Source: Bretschneidera sinensis (Eukaryota > Streptophyta > Magnoliopsida > Brassicales > Akaniaceae). Taken from it: 64,000 nucleotides of DNA. The notes below the pieces were generated by a model, which had not been told where the DNA came from, did not search any database, and saw nothing but the letters and a program-made list of their open reading frames with translations. The position numbers and the translations under genes were made by a program. Location of the stretch: positions 58,356,501-58,420,500 of the forward strand of contig CM043697.1 in the NCBI GenBank assembly GCA_023935145.1, in the 5' to 3' direction. Of this stretch, positions 23,516 through 34,525 are shown in pieces (within the stretch, counting starts at the first letter, position 1; every line of letters begins with the position of its first letter).

Positions 23516-24777
23516 TGATTACGCCCAAAGTATAACGTGGTAGTTGTAGCACAGCTTTGGGGTGTCGATTCCACAGGGAGACAAGTGATCTACAAGAGAA
23601 AGTGCAAACCTTAAAACAGACGATAAAAGTTAAACGAGAGAATTTGAGTTTTGATATTGAAGTAATGTGAAATAGTGTGAATATAATGGAAGCAACAAGG
23701 TTCCAGGAATCCTCCCTAGGTTCGTTGCCTTATTCCACTCTCAATTCAGTTGTTTTTATCTCGATTGCAAGTTTCACATCCCAAACAAGCAATCAGAAAA
23801 TATTCAGTTAAGCACATGTAAACTATAATGTAATTGTTATGAAATACTCTTTACTTTCAAGCACATATGACCTAACTTATAGATTATCAAGAAACGACAA
23901 TATATCACAATGAAAATACTGCAGTAATGGACAAATCTATAAGAGAAATCTACTGAACTCAATCACACCTCAACAACATCACACAAGAAGAGCATGGCTA
24001 GACTTATATGGGGGAGAAAGATGCAATCATCGGATTAAGGGGAAATCTTCTAATTAGATTAAAAAGTAAATCATAACAATATTTAATGATAATAAATCCA
24101 AACTAAAATTGAATCAAGATAGAAAATAAGAACAACTACACCTAGAGATTCATCCCTTTACCTTGCTTGGAGGTTAGTCGGCCATGGGGCCCATGCTTGA
24201 GTTTCTCAGCCTTTGGCCCTCTACTTGATGATCTAATTATCAAAACCTAAGTGATCTATTTATAGTACAAAGGGTCCAAGGGTGTTTTAGGGTTTAATCT
24301 ATCATAAAAACCCTAATTAAGTTCTGACTCGGAGACAAAACATCGTGTGCGCGCCGCAGCTCTCTTTTGTGGGCGCCACAGCCTTGCCTTTAGCTTTGGG
24401 TATGGAGGTGCTGGGCGCCGCGGTCTGGACTGAGGGGCGCTGTGGCGCACACTAGTGGTTCAAGAGTGGAGGCTTCTGGGAGCTTCGGCCATGCCTAGTC
24501 CAAGCCGCAGCACACACTGATGACTTGATTTTTCTTCATGTTTGCTTCTCCGCAACCACTCTAACACTCTGTTATGCATGGAATCTTGGCACTTTAAGCA
24601 ACAGTCGTTTTTCCTTCTCTTTTGGACTCAAAGTACCTAAAAATGCACCGAATTAAGTCAATGATCCAAGAATATCACTTTAGAGTTATTAACGTATAAA
24701 AGTGCAATTAAGACCGAGATCAACCCTAAAATGCTAACAATTAAGCACTGTTGAGATGCATTTTATGGCTCTCATCA
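23516..24777 (-). repeat. TR-GAG 3' LTR
   Basis: 1,262 bp, pairing with 28230-29492 over its full length with scattered substitutions. On the plus strand it runs from TGATTACGCCC to GGCTCTCATCA. It includes a GC-rich patch (24340-24480, GCGCCGC motifs) unusual for this window. Confidence 0.95.
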
Positions 24778-24790
24778 CAACCCCCAACTA
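24778..24790 (-). other. Polypurine tract of TR-GAG
   Basis: On the minus strand TAGTTGGGGGTTG lies directly before the 3' LTR start TGATGAG. Confidence 0.75.
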
Positions 24791-26392
24791 GATTATTGCT
24801 AGTCCCTAGCAATTCAAGCGAAAACGAGAAATGAATTCTATGGTAGGAATTAAAACAAGGTAAAGCAATGCTAGTGTTAAACAAGAGTAATTCAACTTTT
24901 TGTCTCAAAAATTGCACATAACACACAGTACATAAAATCATTAAATATCACTCAAGTCCAAAAGTAATCCAAACATCAATCTCAAAATTGTTATTGACTC
25001 TTAACATCCAACTTACCACAATCCATTAATCCGAACAACCGGATGATTTTATGCATAACATTCATGAATACAAGTCTTGGCCTCTAAAAACATAATAACT
25101 TGCATGATATCAGTCATAAATCAAGCTTCATAGGCTTATTTTTCAAATCACTCTCCATTGTTGTAGAAAACTCACACCACCTTGGGTCAATAGGTCTTTA
25201 ATAAGCTTGTAATGTTAGGCTAAGGTAAAGGTTTAAGAAAGAATGGGAAGGATTCAACAAAATAAAAGAACTTAATCTCTTAGTTTTACACACAACATTC
25301 TTTAAGCACCGGATAACCTTACTTCAACACCCAACTCTTCCAACCATTGTTCGAGCAATTTCTCTTAATCACAACTTTCTTTCTTTTCTTCTTTCTTTGC
25401 CATAATTCACTTTTTTTTTTTTCATTTGGCATAAGACCATTCACTTCCTTTTCATTCTTTTCTTTTCTTTTCTTATCCATAACCCCCAACTTATCTCTTT
25501 TAATGTACTTGGGTTATGGCGGTAATATTTTTTTTTTCATATTTCTATCCTTACTCCTCTTAAGTGCTTCTCAACAAATGTGTACAACTAAGTTCTTTTA
25601 AAAGAAGGGTGAGGATAAAATATTTTTACGCTCATAAGTTTGAAAGGCTCAAACGGTTCAAAAATGGCCTATATCCTATCCTAAGTAATGTGCATTCTAG
25701 GAATTCGCCTCAAGTGATTATCAAATAAATTCTAGAGCTTGTTGAGACTGTAAAAATATTCACAAAGCAATCACACATAAAACTTCTCTAGATGTTTTAG
25801 ACTAATCATACAATCTTACCGCAAACTAGAGCCTCAAACCAAATTAAGATTGACGCTTAAATTATTCTCAAACCGAAGCAAGATTTAACTACTTCTAAAT
25901 GCTATATGCTATCTCAATTAGGCTCATATCATTGACATGTGAATTAACTACAAGGCTAAACACAAAGCATGCTAAAAACAAACAAAAGGGAGAATGACAC
26001 CAAGCAGTTCAAAAGAAAAAAATGTATGGAAATAAAGAATATGGAAACAAAAAGATGCGTTTCCTCCACCTCCAACTTAAAAATTTCATTGACCTCAATG
26101 TAAAAGAAAGAGTAAAGGAAACTCTCTTTGTAGCCAAAGGTGCACAGAAGCTGAAAATTGTGCTCCACCATTTGAACTGCTTTGTATATTTGTCCCTGAA
26201 AAAGAAATACTAAGTTAATACTAGAAAACAGAAAGAAAAAAAATACGAACAATAAACAAGAAAAAGAAACATGAAAACAATAAAAGTAAAAAGAATAAGC
26301 TGTGGGGTACCTCCCATGAGTGCTAAGTTTTACATCTTCAGCCGGACTCTCTTATTCCCTCCTAGACAAACATGAGCTGAATGCACCAGCAA
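24791..26392 (-). other. TR-GAG region without coding capacity
   Basis: 1.6 kb between the end of gag and the purine tract, where pol would lie in an autonomous Athila element. Only short frames and T-rich tracts (25350-25560 on the plus strand) are present, with no pol motif. Its end near the purine tract resembles the end of the Athila 3' tail. Confidence 0.7.
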
Positions 26393-28039
26393 CTACTTCA
26401 TTGTCAAATTGGGTGCTTGTATGCTTTGAAGAGGCCTCAAGGATGTTATCAGTAACATCTCTAGATTCTGGCTCAATATATGCTCTTGTGAACCCATTGG
26501 TGTTGATTGACTCCAATGGATTAAGATGATGGAATTTTCCATGGGTGAGTCAATCATATATACTTTGTGTCTCTCGCCCACATCCTCTGATTTGTTCGGT
26601 GTTGGGATGTGTAATGACTTACCACTAAGTGTCACAATGGCATTCACCTCCTTCAAACTCTTTTATGCCAGGCGTTGTCCATGGTGTGTGGACTGAGCTT
26701 GGGAAGAGAACTTACCTCGCTCATTCACACTCAAGGAGCTCATCAGTTTAGACACTTGGCTCTTTAGATCCTTATGTTCTTCAACAACCTGCGTAATTAA
26801 AGATTCAAGCCTTTGATTAGTCTTACCCTGTGCCTTAATAAAAGCATGCAAAGTTTCTTCTAAATGACTCCTAGAAGGTGCAGGTGCATGATATGGTGCA
26901 AGATATGATCTAGGGGGTTGTGTAGGTGGCTGGTTTTCAGATTTTTAGCTAAGATTGGGGCAATTCCATCACTCCGGATTATAGGTATCAGAAAGGTGAA
27001 AAAGGCTTCCTGTATATACTTAAGGCATTACATTGTTCCTCATACACCCCTCTCATATCCGTAAATGTGAGACATTCTTGGGCGAGATGATCTACCCCGC
27101 CACACACAAAATATGGTTCAAAAGACCTTGCATGATTAGCTACGTGTGTTTGTTGTAAGCCCTTAGTCTTAAGCATCTCGACCTTAGCCTTTAGGTTATC
27201 CTCTTCCCTAAGATGGTGAATTCCACCACCATTTTGGTTTCCTACAGGTCGTGACCTGTTTGTGCTTTCAGTAGCACTAGGTCCAGTCCAGGTGTGAGCT
27301 TTTTCAGCAAGCTCATTGAGGTATTCTATGGCCTTATCAGGATCTCTTTCTAAAAACTCACCATTACACATCATCTCTACAAATTGGCGCTCCCTATATG
27401 TAAGTCCCTCATAATAATAGCTCACTAAGCGCCAATTCTCATACCTATGGTGAGGGCACATACTCAATAACTCCTTAAATCTCTCCCAAGACTGATATAA
27501 AGTCTCACTATCCTTTTGTGCAAAGGTGGAGATTTTCTTTTTTAAAGCATTGGTCTTATGTTGGGGGAAGTATTTATTGAAGAAGATCAAAGTCATCTTA
27601 GTCCATGACCCAATAATCGTGGTCTCAGTGAGTATAACCAACTTTTAGCTATATTCTTTAAAGTGAAAGGAAAGAACTTAAGTCTCACAATGTCAGCAGT
27701 TGCATCTTGACTATAAAAAGTCGCAACTACTTCCTCAAACTCTCTAATGTGCACATATGGGTTTTCACTTTCCAAGCCATGAAATGTAGGGAGTAATTAT
27801 ATCATCCCTATTTTAAAATCTAAATGGCGAGTATTGGCTGGAAACATGATGCATGATGGTGTGGCTATGCATGTAGGGTGGAGATAATCCTGAAGGGTCC
27901 TAGAGGGTTGATCTTTGTGTTCACTCATCTCTTCGGGACTAGATGGATTGTCAAATAAAGGATTTAGAAAAGAATTTAATTCTGACTCTAACACAGGACT
28001 ACAAGAAAATCTTCCCAAGGTGTATCTATATCGGGGCAT
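26393..28039 (-). pseudogene. Athila-like gag of TR-GAG (lightly broken)
   Basis: Capsid/nucleocapsid protein. The frame starts MPRYRYTLGRF at 28039. The retrotransposon gag domain follows: YVHIREFEEVVATFYSQD, LKFFPFTLKNIAKSWLYSL, then, after a +1 and later -1 frame change, NKYFPQHKTNALKKKISTF and SWERFKELLSMCPHH. The zinc knuckle reads YFVCGGVDHLAQEC, so the first Cys of CX2C is Tyr. A C-terminal helical stretch (HAFIKAQGKTNQRLESLITQ) and a tail to 26393 follow. There are few defects: stops after GMI (27797), PFSPF (26988) and RLA (26663), plus the two frame changes. It is far better preserved than most genes here. Confidence 0.85.
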
Positions 28040-28206
28040 GTAAGATCACAAAATAATGAAAAAAAAGAAACAACAAAAAAATAATGCAGTAAGCTAAAAG
28101 AGGGAACGAAGTTACCGCCTTTATAAACTGCTGAAAAGAAAAACTATTTACAATTCTTCTACTGTCATGTCTCAAGGTTGACAATCTTCCTTAAATTAAG
28201 TGCGTC

Positions 28207-28224
28207 TCCCCGGAAATGGTACCA
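28207..28224 (-). other. Primer-binding site of TR-GAG
   Basis: The minus strand reads TGGTACCATTTCCGGGGA next to the 5' LTR. It resembles the Athila/Tat site TGGCGCCGTTGCCGGGGA with five differences. Confidence 0.65.
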
Positions 28225-28229
28225 AAATT

Positions 28230-29492
28230 TGATTGCGCCCAAAGTATAACGCGGTAGTTGCAGCATAACTTTGGGGTGTCGATTTCACAGGGAGACAAGC
28301 GATCTACAAGAGAAAGTGCAAACCTTAAAACGAACGATAAAAGTTAAACGAGAGAATTTGAGTTTTGATATTGAAGTAATGTGAAATAGTGTAAATATAA
28401 TGGAAGCAACAAGGTTCTGGGAATCCTCCCTAGGTTTGTTGCCTTATTCAACTCTCAATTAAGTTATTTTTATCTCGATTGCAAGTTTCACATCCCAAAC
28501 AAGCAATCGACAAATATTCAATTAAGCACATGTAAACCCTAATGTAATTGTTATGAAATACTTTTTACTTTCAAGCACACATGACCTAACTTATAGATTA
28601 TCAAGAAACGAAAATACATCATAATGACAATACTGCAGTAACGAACAAATCTATAAGAGAAATCTACCGAACTCAATCACACCTCAACAACATCACATAA
28701 GAAAAGCATGGCTAGACTTATATGAGGGAGAAAGATGCAATCACCGGATTAAGGGGAAATCTTCTAAGTAGATTAAAAAGTAAATCATAACAATGTTTAA
28801 TGATAATAAATCCAAACTACAACTGAATCAAGAAAAGAAAATAAGAACAACTACACATAGGGATTCATCCCTTTGCCTTGCTTAAAGGTTAGTCGGCCAT
28901 GGGGCTCATGCTTGAGTTTTTCAGCCTTTGGCCCTCTACTCGATGATCTAATTATCAAACCCTAAGTGATCTATTTATAGTACAAAGGGTCCAAGGGTGT
29001 TTTAGGGTTTAATCTATCATAAAAACCCTAATTAAGTTATGACTCGGAGACAAAACATCGTGTGCGTGCCGCAGCTCTCCTTTGTGGGCGCTGCAGCCTT
29101 GCCTTTAGCTTTGGGTGTGCAAGTGCTATGCGCCGCAGCCTAGGCTGATGGGTGTTGCAGCGCACACTGGTGGTTTAAGAGTGGAGGCTTTTGGGCGCCG
29201 CGGCCCTACCTAGTCCAGGCCACGACGCACATTGATGACTTGATTTTTCTTCATGTTTGCTTCTCCACAACCACTCCGACACTCCGTTATGCATGGAATC
29301 TTGGCACTTTAAGCAACGATCATTTTTCCTTCTCTTTTGGACTCAAAGTACCTGAAAATGCATCGAATTAAGTCAATGATCCAAGAATATCACTTTAGAG
29401 TTATTAACGTATAAAAGTGCAATTAAGACCGAGATCAACCCTAAAATGCTAACAATTAAGCACTGTTGAGATGCATTTTATGGCTCTCATCA
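28230..29492 (-). repeat. TR-GAG 5' LTR
   Basis: 1,263 bp partner of 23516-24777, ending at the duplication GGTTA (29493-29497). It contains the promoter TATA and a GC-rich patch (29050-29220). Confidence 0.95.
28971..28980 (-). promoter_or_regulatory. TATA box in TR-GAG 5' LTR
   Basis: CTATAAATAG on the minus strand, conserved in the other LTR at 24256-24265. It points towards gag. Confidence 0.65.
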
Positions 29493-29497
29493 GGTTA

Positions 29498-30013
29498 TTC
29501 TCCATTAGGCAAACAAAAATAAAAAAAGACTTATTCGTGAAAGCAATATGTGTGGATGAACCCTCCACCTCTAAGGCCACTAGCAAGATTAAAACTATTC
29601 GTTCAATGTATGCTAGTAGGCCTAAGAATGTAAATTTAAATTCAAATGCTAAGAATTCTAATGCATATGATAGAGGTAAAAATCCTAGAAATTCATATGC
29701 TTATATGTATGCTCATTCAAGACATGCAAATGCTAGGAATAATCATTCAAGGAATGCACATACTAGAAATACATATCCTAGAAATTACCATCATACATAT
29801 CCTAGAGATAACATATATATTCATAACTTACATTCTACAAATGCACATCCTAGAAATTACCATCATTCATATCCTAGAGATAATATGCATGTTCATAACT
29901 ATCATACTAGAAACATGTATCCTCGGAATGCTTATCCAAGGAACTATAGGCATACATACTCAAGAAATCCTAGAAACTTTAAAAACTATCATCCTAGGAT
30001 CATGCATCATTAA
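29498..30013 (+). pseudogene. Copia gag, 3' part with Asn/Arg/Tyr/His repeats
   Basis: Resumes the gag interrupted at 23511. Open for 180 codons from 29471, of which the part from 29498 belongs to the element. After a Lys/Ser-rich start, residues 60-180 are a loose repeat of RN(A/T)YPRNYHHTYPRDN type, rich in Tyr, His, Arg and Asn and nearly free of acidic residues. Such tails are typical of Sirevirus-like gag; a role in RNA binding or condensation is inference. The frame ends MHH then TAA. Confidence 0.75.
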
Positions 30014-30595
30014 CATATCTACAATTATAGAGGACCTTATAATGTTAAGAAAGTATGGGTCCCTAAAAGATCTGTATTTTGTAGGACTAACCCCAAAGGA
30101 CCCAATAAATTTTGGGTACCTAAAAGTGCAATTGTATATCCTTGTGTAATGTAGATATGTCTCCACACCAAGGAAAAAAGTAATTATTGGTACCTTGATA
30201 GTGGATGCTCAAAGCACATGACCAGTGATCAAATCATGTTCAAAGAGCTAACTCTAAGGGATAGTGGACACATCACCATTGGAGACAACACAAAGATAAA
30301 AATTATCAAGCATGACAAAGTTGATAATGATTACTCAACCATTGACCATGTTTTATATGTGTAAGGCCTTAAGCCAAATTTACTTAGTATTAGTCAACTA
30401 TATGACAAAGGCAACAAAGTCATATTTGAATCCTCTCATTGTCTAGTAATAGACATTAAGAGTAACAAAGTCAAGTTTATTGGCCATAGACATGACAACA
30501 TCTATCTAGTTGATTTAAAATATTTGGATTCGAAAAATGAAAAATGTTTTCCTGTTTTTAGTGAAAACCCATGGCTATGGGATAAAATAATTGGC
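30014..30595 (+). pseudogene. Copia protease and pre-integrase region (broken)
   Basis: The aspartic protease site reads WYLDSGCSKHMTSD (about 30190-30230). FKELTLRDSGHITIGDN and KPNLLSISQLYDKGNKVIF follow, the usual run from protease into the gag-pre-integrase segment. Stops occur at about 30153 and 30364. The segment from 30524 (KCFPVFSENPWLWDKI) leads into the integrase zinc-binding region. Confidence 0.85.
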
Positions 30596-31633
30596 CATGT
30601 GAACATAGATTTGCTTAAAATTATTTCAAGAAAAGTTTTAGTTGTTGGACTTCCCAAAATCAAATTTGAAAAAGACAAGGTTTGTGATGCTTGTCAAATG
30701 GAAAAACAAACTAGAATTTCTTTTAAATCAAAAAAAATATAATCTCAGCCTCTAGACCATTGAAACTTTTACGTATGGACTTATTTGGTCCAATAAGCAC
30801 CATTAGTCTAGGTGGCCCATCAATATGCTCTTGTTATTGTTGATGATTATTCAAGATATACCTTTGTGATTTTTATTGCTTACAAGGATAAAGCATATAA
30901 AGGATTTGTGAACTTTTGCAAGAAGGTTCAAAATGAAAAAAAAAGGATTTCTATTTCAAATATTAGAAGTGATTATGGAAAAGAATTTGAAAACCAAAGT
31001 TTTTCAAAATTATGTGATGAAAATAGAATTGATCACAATTTTTCAGTACCTAGAACTCCTCAACAAAATGGAACTATTGAGAGGAGAATAGAGTTCTAGA
31101 AGAATTTGCTAGAACCATGTGAACATAGATTTGTTTAAAATTATTTCAAGAAAAGTTTTAGTTGTTGGACTTCCCAAAATCAAATTTGAAAAAGACAAGG
31201 TTTGTGATACTTGTCAAATGGGAAAACAAACTAGAATTTCTTTTAAATCAAAAAAATATAATCTCAGCCTCTAGACCATTGAAAATTTTACATATGGACT
31301 TATTTGGTCTAAGAAGCACCATTAGTCCAGGTGGCCCATCAATATTCTCTTGTTATTGTTGATGATTATTCAAGATATACCTTTGTGATTTTTATTGCTT
31401 ACAAGGATGAAGCATATAAAGGATTTGTGAACTTTTGCAAGAAGGTTCAAAATGAAAAAAAAGGATTTCTATTTCAAATATTAGAAGTGATTATGGAAAA
31501 GAATTGGAAAACCAAAGTTTTTCAAAATTATGTGATGAAAATAGAATTGATCACAATTTTTCAGCACCTAGAACTCCTCAACAAAATGGAGCTATTGAGA
31601 GGAAAATAGAGTTCTAGAAGAATTTGCTAGAAC
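30596..31633 (+). repeat. 520-bp tandem duplication inside integrase
   Basis: 30596-31115 and 31116-31633 are near-identical copies, each starting CATGTGAACATAGAT. The same CATGT recurs at the right end (31634), so the duplication is bounded by a five- to six-base microhomology. Each copy holds VDDYSRYTFVIFIAYKD and PQQNG. The junction turns the integrase core into a partial repeat. Confidence 0.9.
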
Positions 31634-32105
31634 CATGTTTTGTGAAAACAGTTTACCAAAATATTTTTGGGCAGAAGCCGTAAATACTTGTTGCTATATT
31701 CTAAATAAAATATTAATTAGGCATATGCTTGATAAAACTCCATATGAACTATGAAAATGTAGAAAGCCTAATATCTGTTATTTTTGTTCTTTTAGTTGTA
31801 AGTTCATCCTAAATAACAATAAAACTAATTTAGGTAAATTTGACTCAAAGACCGATGAAGGGATATTCTTAGGATATTCAATCTTTTGTAAAGCTTATAG
31901 AGTCTTTAACAAAATAACTCTAATGATTGAAGAATCCGTACATGTTGCATTTGATGAGTTTAACCCAATTAGTAGTAAAGTAGTATCTTTTAATGATGTT
32001 GCAGATTTTATTCCAAAAATGAATACATTTTGTCCCATTGTTGACCCGAAGGAGAGCCAACCTCAAACAAATCAAGAGCTAGATGCTCTCAATCTTGATT
32101 AACCA
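30596..32105 (+). pseudogene. Copia integrase (duplicated core, broken)
   Basis: Zinc-binding end (CDACQMEKQTRISFK; DACQMGKQ-like in copy two), then the core HMDLFG / YALVIVDDYSRYTFV with the first Asp, SDYGKEFEN with the second Asp, and PRTPQQNGTIERR with the Glu. All of this is present in the first copy and repeated in the second (31331-31609). The unique C-terminal part follows at 31634: LPKYFWAEAVNTCCYILNK, the GKFDSKTDEGIFLGYS motif, then a variable tail to about 32105. Stops and frame changes break both copies. The catalytic residues are visible. Confidence 0.85.
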
Positions 32106-33060
32106 TCTACAAGTCAATAAGAGGATGGTCTTCCCAAAGATTGGAGGTATGTGAATTATCATCCAATCGATCAAGTGATTGGTGATCCTTCACAAGGGGT
32201 AAGAACTCAATCCTCTATAAGAAATATTTGCAATTGTGTAGCTTACTTATCTCAAGTAGAACCTAAAAATTTTGTAGAAGACGAAAAATATATTGATTGG
32301 ATAAGTGCTATGCAAGAAGAATTAAATCAATATGAAATGAATAAAGTATGGACTCTAGTTCCTAGACCAAAGAATCACACAATTATAGGAACTAAATGGG
32401 TATATAGAAATAAAATGGATGAAAATGGAATAGTTACTAGGAACAAGGCTAGACTTGTTGCTAAGGGTTACAATCAAGAAGAAGGAATAGACTTTGATGG
32501 GACTTATGCTCTTATAGCTAGATTAGAAGCCATTCATATGTTATTAGACTTTCCATTCTTTAATAAGTTTAAACTATTTCAAATGGATGTGAAAAGTGCA
32601 TTTTTAAATGGTTTTATAGAAGAAGATGTGTATGTTGAGCAACCTCTCGGATTTGAAAATTCTAGTATTCCAAACCATGTCTATAAGCTTTCTAAAGCTC
32701 TGTATGGGTTGAAGCGATCTCCAAGAGTATGGTATGAAAGACTAAGTAAGTTTTTACTTGAAAAATGGTTTTACAAGAGGACAAATAAATACAACTCTCT
32801 TTACAAAAACTCACAAAAAAGATACACTATTAGTCTAAATATATGTTGATGATATTATATTTGGTGCTTCTAATGAATCCATGTGTCAAGATTTTTCTAA
32901 GTGTATGAAAGGTGAATTTGAAATGAGCATGATGGGAGAGCTTACCTACTTCCTTTGACTCCAAATCAAACAATTAAAATAAGACATTTTCATCAATCAA
33001 TCAAAATACACCAGGGACCTATTGAAGAGGTTTGGGATAGAAAGCTCAAAGTAAATTGGC
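32106..33060 (+). pseudogene. Copia reverse transcriptase (broken)
   Basis: Open from 32151 to 32849 (232 codons): DWISAMQEELNQYEMNKVW, GTKWVYRNKMDENG, ARLVAKGYNQEEGIDF, FQMDVKSAFLNGFIEEDVYV and VYKLSKALYGLKRSPRVWYE, all standard Copia RT blocks. The catalytic YVDDIIFGASNE follows at 32842 in another frame, so a frameshift lies just before it. After that come DFSKCMKGEFEMSMMGELTYF, a TGA, and LLKRFGIE. Confidence 0.9.
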
Positions 33061-33799
33061 ACTCCTATAAGCACCTCTACAAAATTTGACCTAGACGAGG
33101 GAGGTAAGTGTGTAGATACTAAAACTTATAGAAGCATGATATGAGCTTTACTATATCTAACCGCAAGTAGACCCGATATAATGTTCAGTGTATGCATGTG
33201 TGCTAGATTTCAAGCTAATCATAAAGAATCACATATAGTTGCCGCAAAAATAATCCTAAGATATTTATAAGGCACTCAAAATCTAAGTTTATGGTATTCT
33301 AAAAAATCAACTTTTGAGCTTGTTGGATACTTGGATGCTGATTTTGCGGGTTGTAGGCTAGATAGAAAAATTACTAGTGGAACATGCCAATTTTTAGGTG
33401 CAATGTTAACCTTTTGGTTCTCTAAGAAACAAAACTCAGTTGCACTATCAACCGTCGAAGTGGAATATATAGCTGCCGAAAGTTATTGTGCATAAGTTTT
33501 GTGGATGAAACAACAACTAGAAGATTATGAAATTGAATTTTAAAAATATACCAATTCATTGTGATAACGCTAGTGCTATCAACTTGACAAAAAACCCAAT
33601 TCAACATTCTAGAACCAAACATATAGATATAAGACATCACTTCGTAAGAGATCATGCTCAAAAGGGTGATATTAGATTAAAATTCATTCATTCAAAAGAT
33701 CCAATTGCTGACATTCTTACTAAGCCCTTGAATGAAGATAGCTTTTGTAAGATAAGACTATTAATGGGTTTAACAAACTATGAACATATGTGTGTTTGA
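33061..33799 (+). pseudogene. Copia RNase H (broken)
   Basis: Reads ASRPDIMFSVCMCARFQ, DADFAGCRLDRKITSGTC with the first acidic site, FWFSKKQNSVALSTVEVEY with the Glu, and, after a frame change near 33530, HCDNASAINLTKNPIQHSRTKHI, ending RLLMGLTNYEHMCV at 33799. This is the normal end of Copia pol. Stops occur at about 33141, 33269 and 33495. Confidence 0.85.
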
Positions 33800-34281
33800 T
33801 TGCATCAACATTCATCATATGCATACTTGTCATTAAGTGAATGAGTTACTCCTATTTAATATTTCTCTCACTCAAAATGGCATAGATAAAACATTTCTTG
33901 CAAAAATCCTACTTGGAGCTCAAAATTTTATGATTTCTGAAAGACCCAGTCGACTGGTAACTTGACCTAATCAACTAGTATCTCTCTGTCCATTTACCCA
34001 GTCGATTAGTTGGGTCCATCCAGTCGACTGGTATCTCACTACCCATTTTACCAGTCGACTGGTACAAGGACCTTAGTAGTCGACTGGAACCAAAAATTTG
34101 AAAATTTTTGGACAACCCACTCAACTAGTAAGGTCAATCCAGTTGAATGGTGTCTTTTTGCCAGTTTTACTAGTCGACTAGTATATCGAAAAATCTCCAA
34201 AATATGAAGAACCTAGTCGACTAGTATCGCGATTCTATATATAGTCGCTTCGTTTTTTTTCTTTAGATTTCACACCAAAAT
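33800..34281 (+). other. Copia post-pol spacer with palindrome cluster
   Basis: Non-coding. From 33943 to 34226 it has about ten variants of CCCAGTCGACTGGT, matching those in the 5' LTR. TATATATAG at about 34235 lies before the env-like start. Confidence 0.7.
33943..34226 (+). repeat. Second cluster of CCAGTCGACTGG palindromes
   Basis: About ten degenerate copies (such as TCCAGTCGACTGG, ACTAGTCGACTAG) separated by 10-25 bases. It is not an LTR copy: the sequence between the motifs differs from the 5' LTR. Confidence 0.85.
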
Positions 34282-34520
34282 ATGAAAAATCCCCTAGCTC
34301 TTAGGTTTAAGACTAGTGTGATGGGTATAGAGTTTGAGGTCAACACTGACCTATTGGTCAGCTTGTAGAGAATCTTAGTGGTTGAGATCTCATGGAGTCT
34401 GGATGGATGGCTAGACAATTTTGATTATGAGGAGGCGTGTCAGATAGTTAGGGGAGACCCTAACTATGTCTTTCGACCCACTACATTTCATCAGTGTAGT
34501 GACATGCCCCTTGACTCCAT
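34282..34520 (+). pseudogene. Start of a Sirevirus env-like ORF (truncated)
   Basis: The ATG at 34282 reads MKNPLALRFKTSVMGIEF, then LVSL and a TAG; the same frame goes on with DNFDYEEACQIVRGDPNYVF and CSDMPLDSIALW. The pattern MGIEF...RGDP...MPLD resembles the third reading frame of plant Copia elements with env-like genes (from memory, moderate certainty). Similarity ends near 34520, where the element is cut. Confidence 0.5.
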
Positions 34521-34525
34521 AGCTT

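Larger units (their letters stand above)
23516..29492 (-). mobile_element. Non-autonomous LTR element with gag and no pol (TR-GAG type)
   Basis: Complete element, 5,977 bp: two LTRs of 1,262 and 1,263 bp, Athila-like primer site and purine tract, and one gag gene on the minus strand. The target-site duplication GGTTA is exact (23511-23515 and 29493-29497), and it lies in the gag of the Copia element. The LTR start TGATGAG, the primer site and the gag are Athila-like. No protease, RT, RNase H or integrase motif is seen between 24778 and 26392. Such an element would need the enzymes of an autonomous relative. Confidence 0.9.
20889..34520 (+). mobile_element. Sirevirus-like Ty1/copia retrotransposon, 3' truncated, with nested insertion
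   Basis: Plus-strand Copia element: 5' LTR, initiator-Met-type primer site, gag with zinc knuckle and repetitive tail, protease, integrase, RT, RNase H, then a long tail with an env-like start. Integrase before RT defines Copia; the long gag, repetitive gag tail and env-like frame suggest the Sirevirus group. A 5,977-bp TR-GAG element splits gag at 23511-23515. No 3' LTR was found; recognisable sequence stops near 34520. Five bases before the LTR read ATATA, but no partner duplication can be checked. Confidence 0.8.

Noticed and set aside
29646..30149. Plus-strand frame of 167 codons rich in Ile/Leu/Met
   Set aside because: Alternate frame of the Asn/Tyr/His repeat region; the gag frame (to 30013) joins correctly to the upstream gag.
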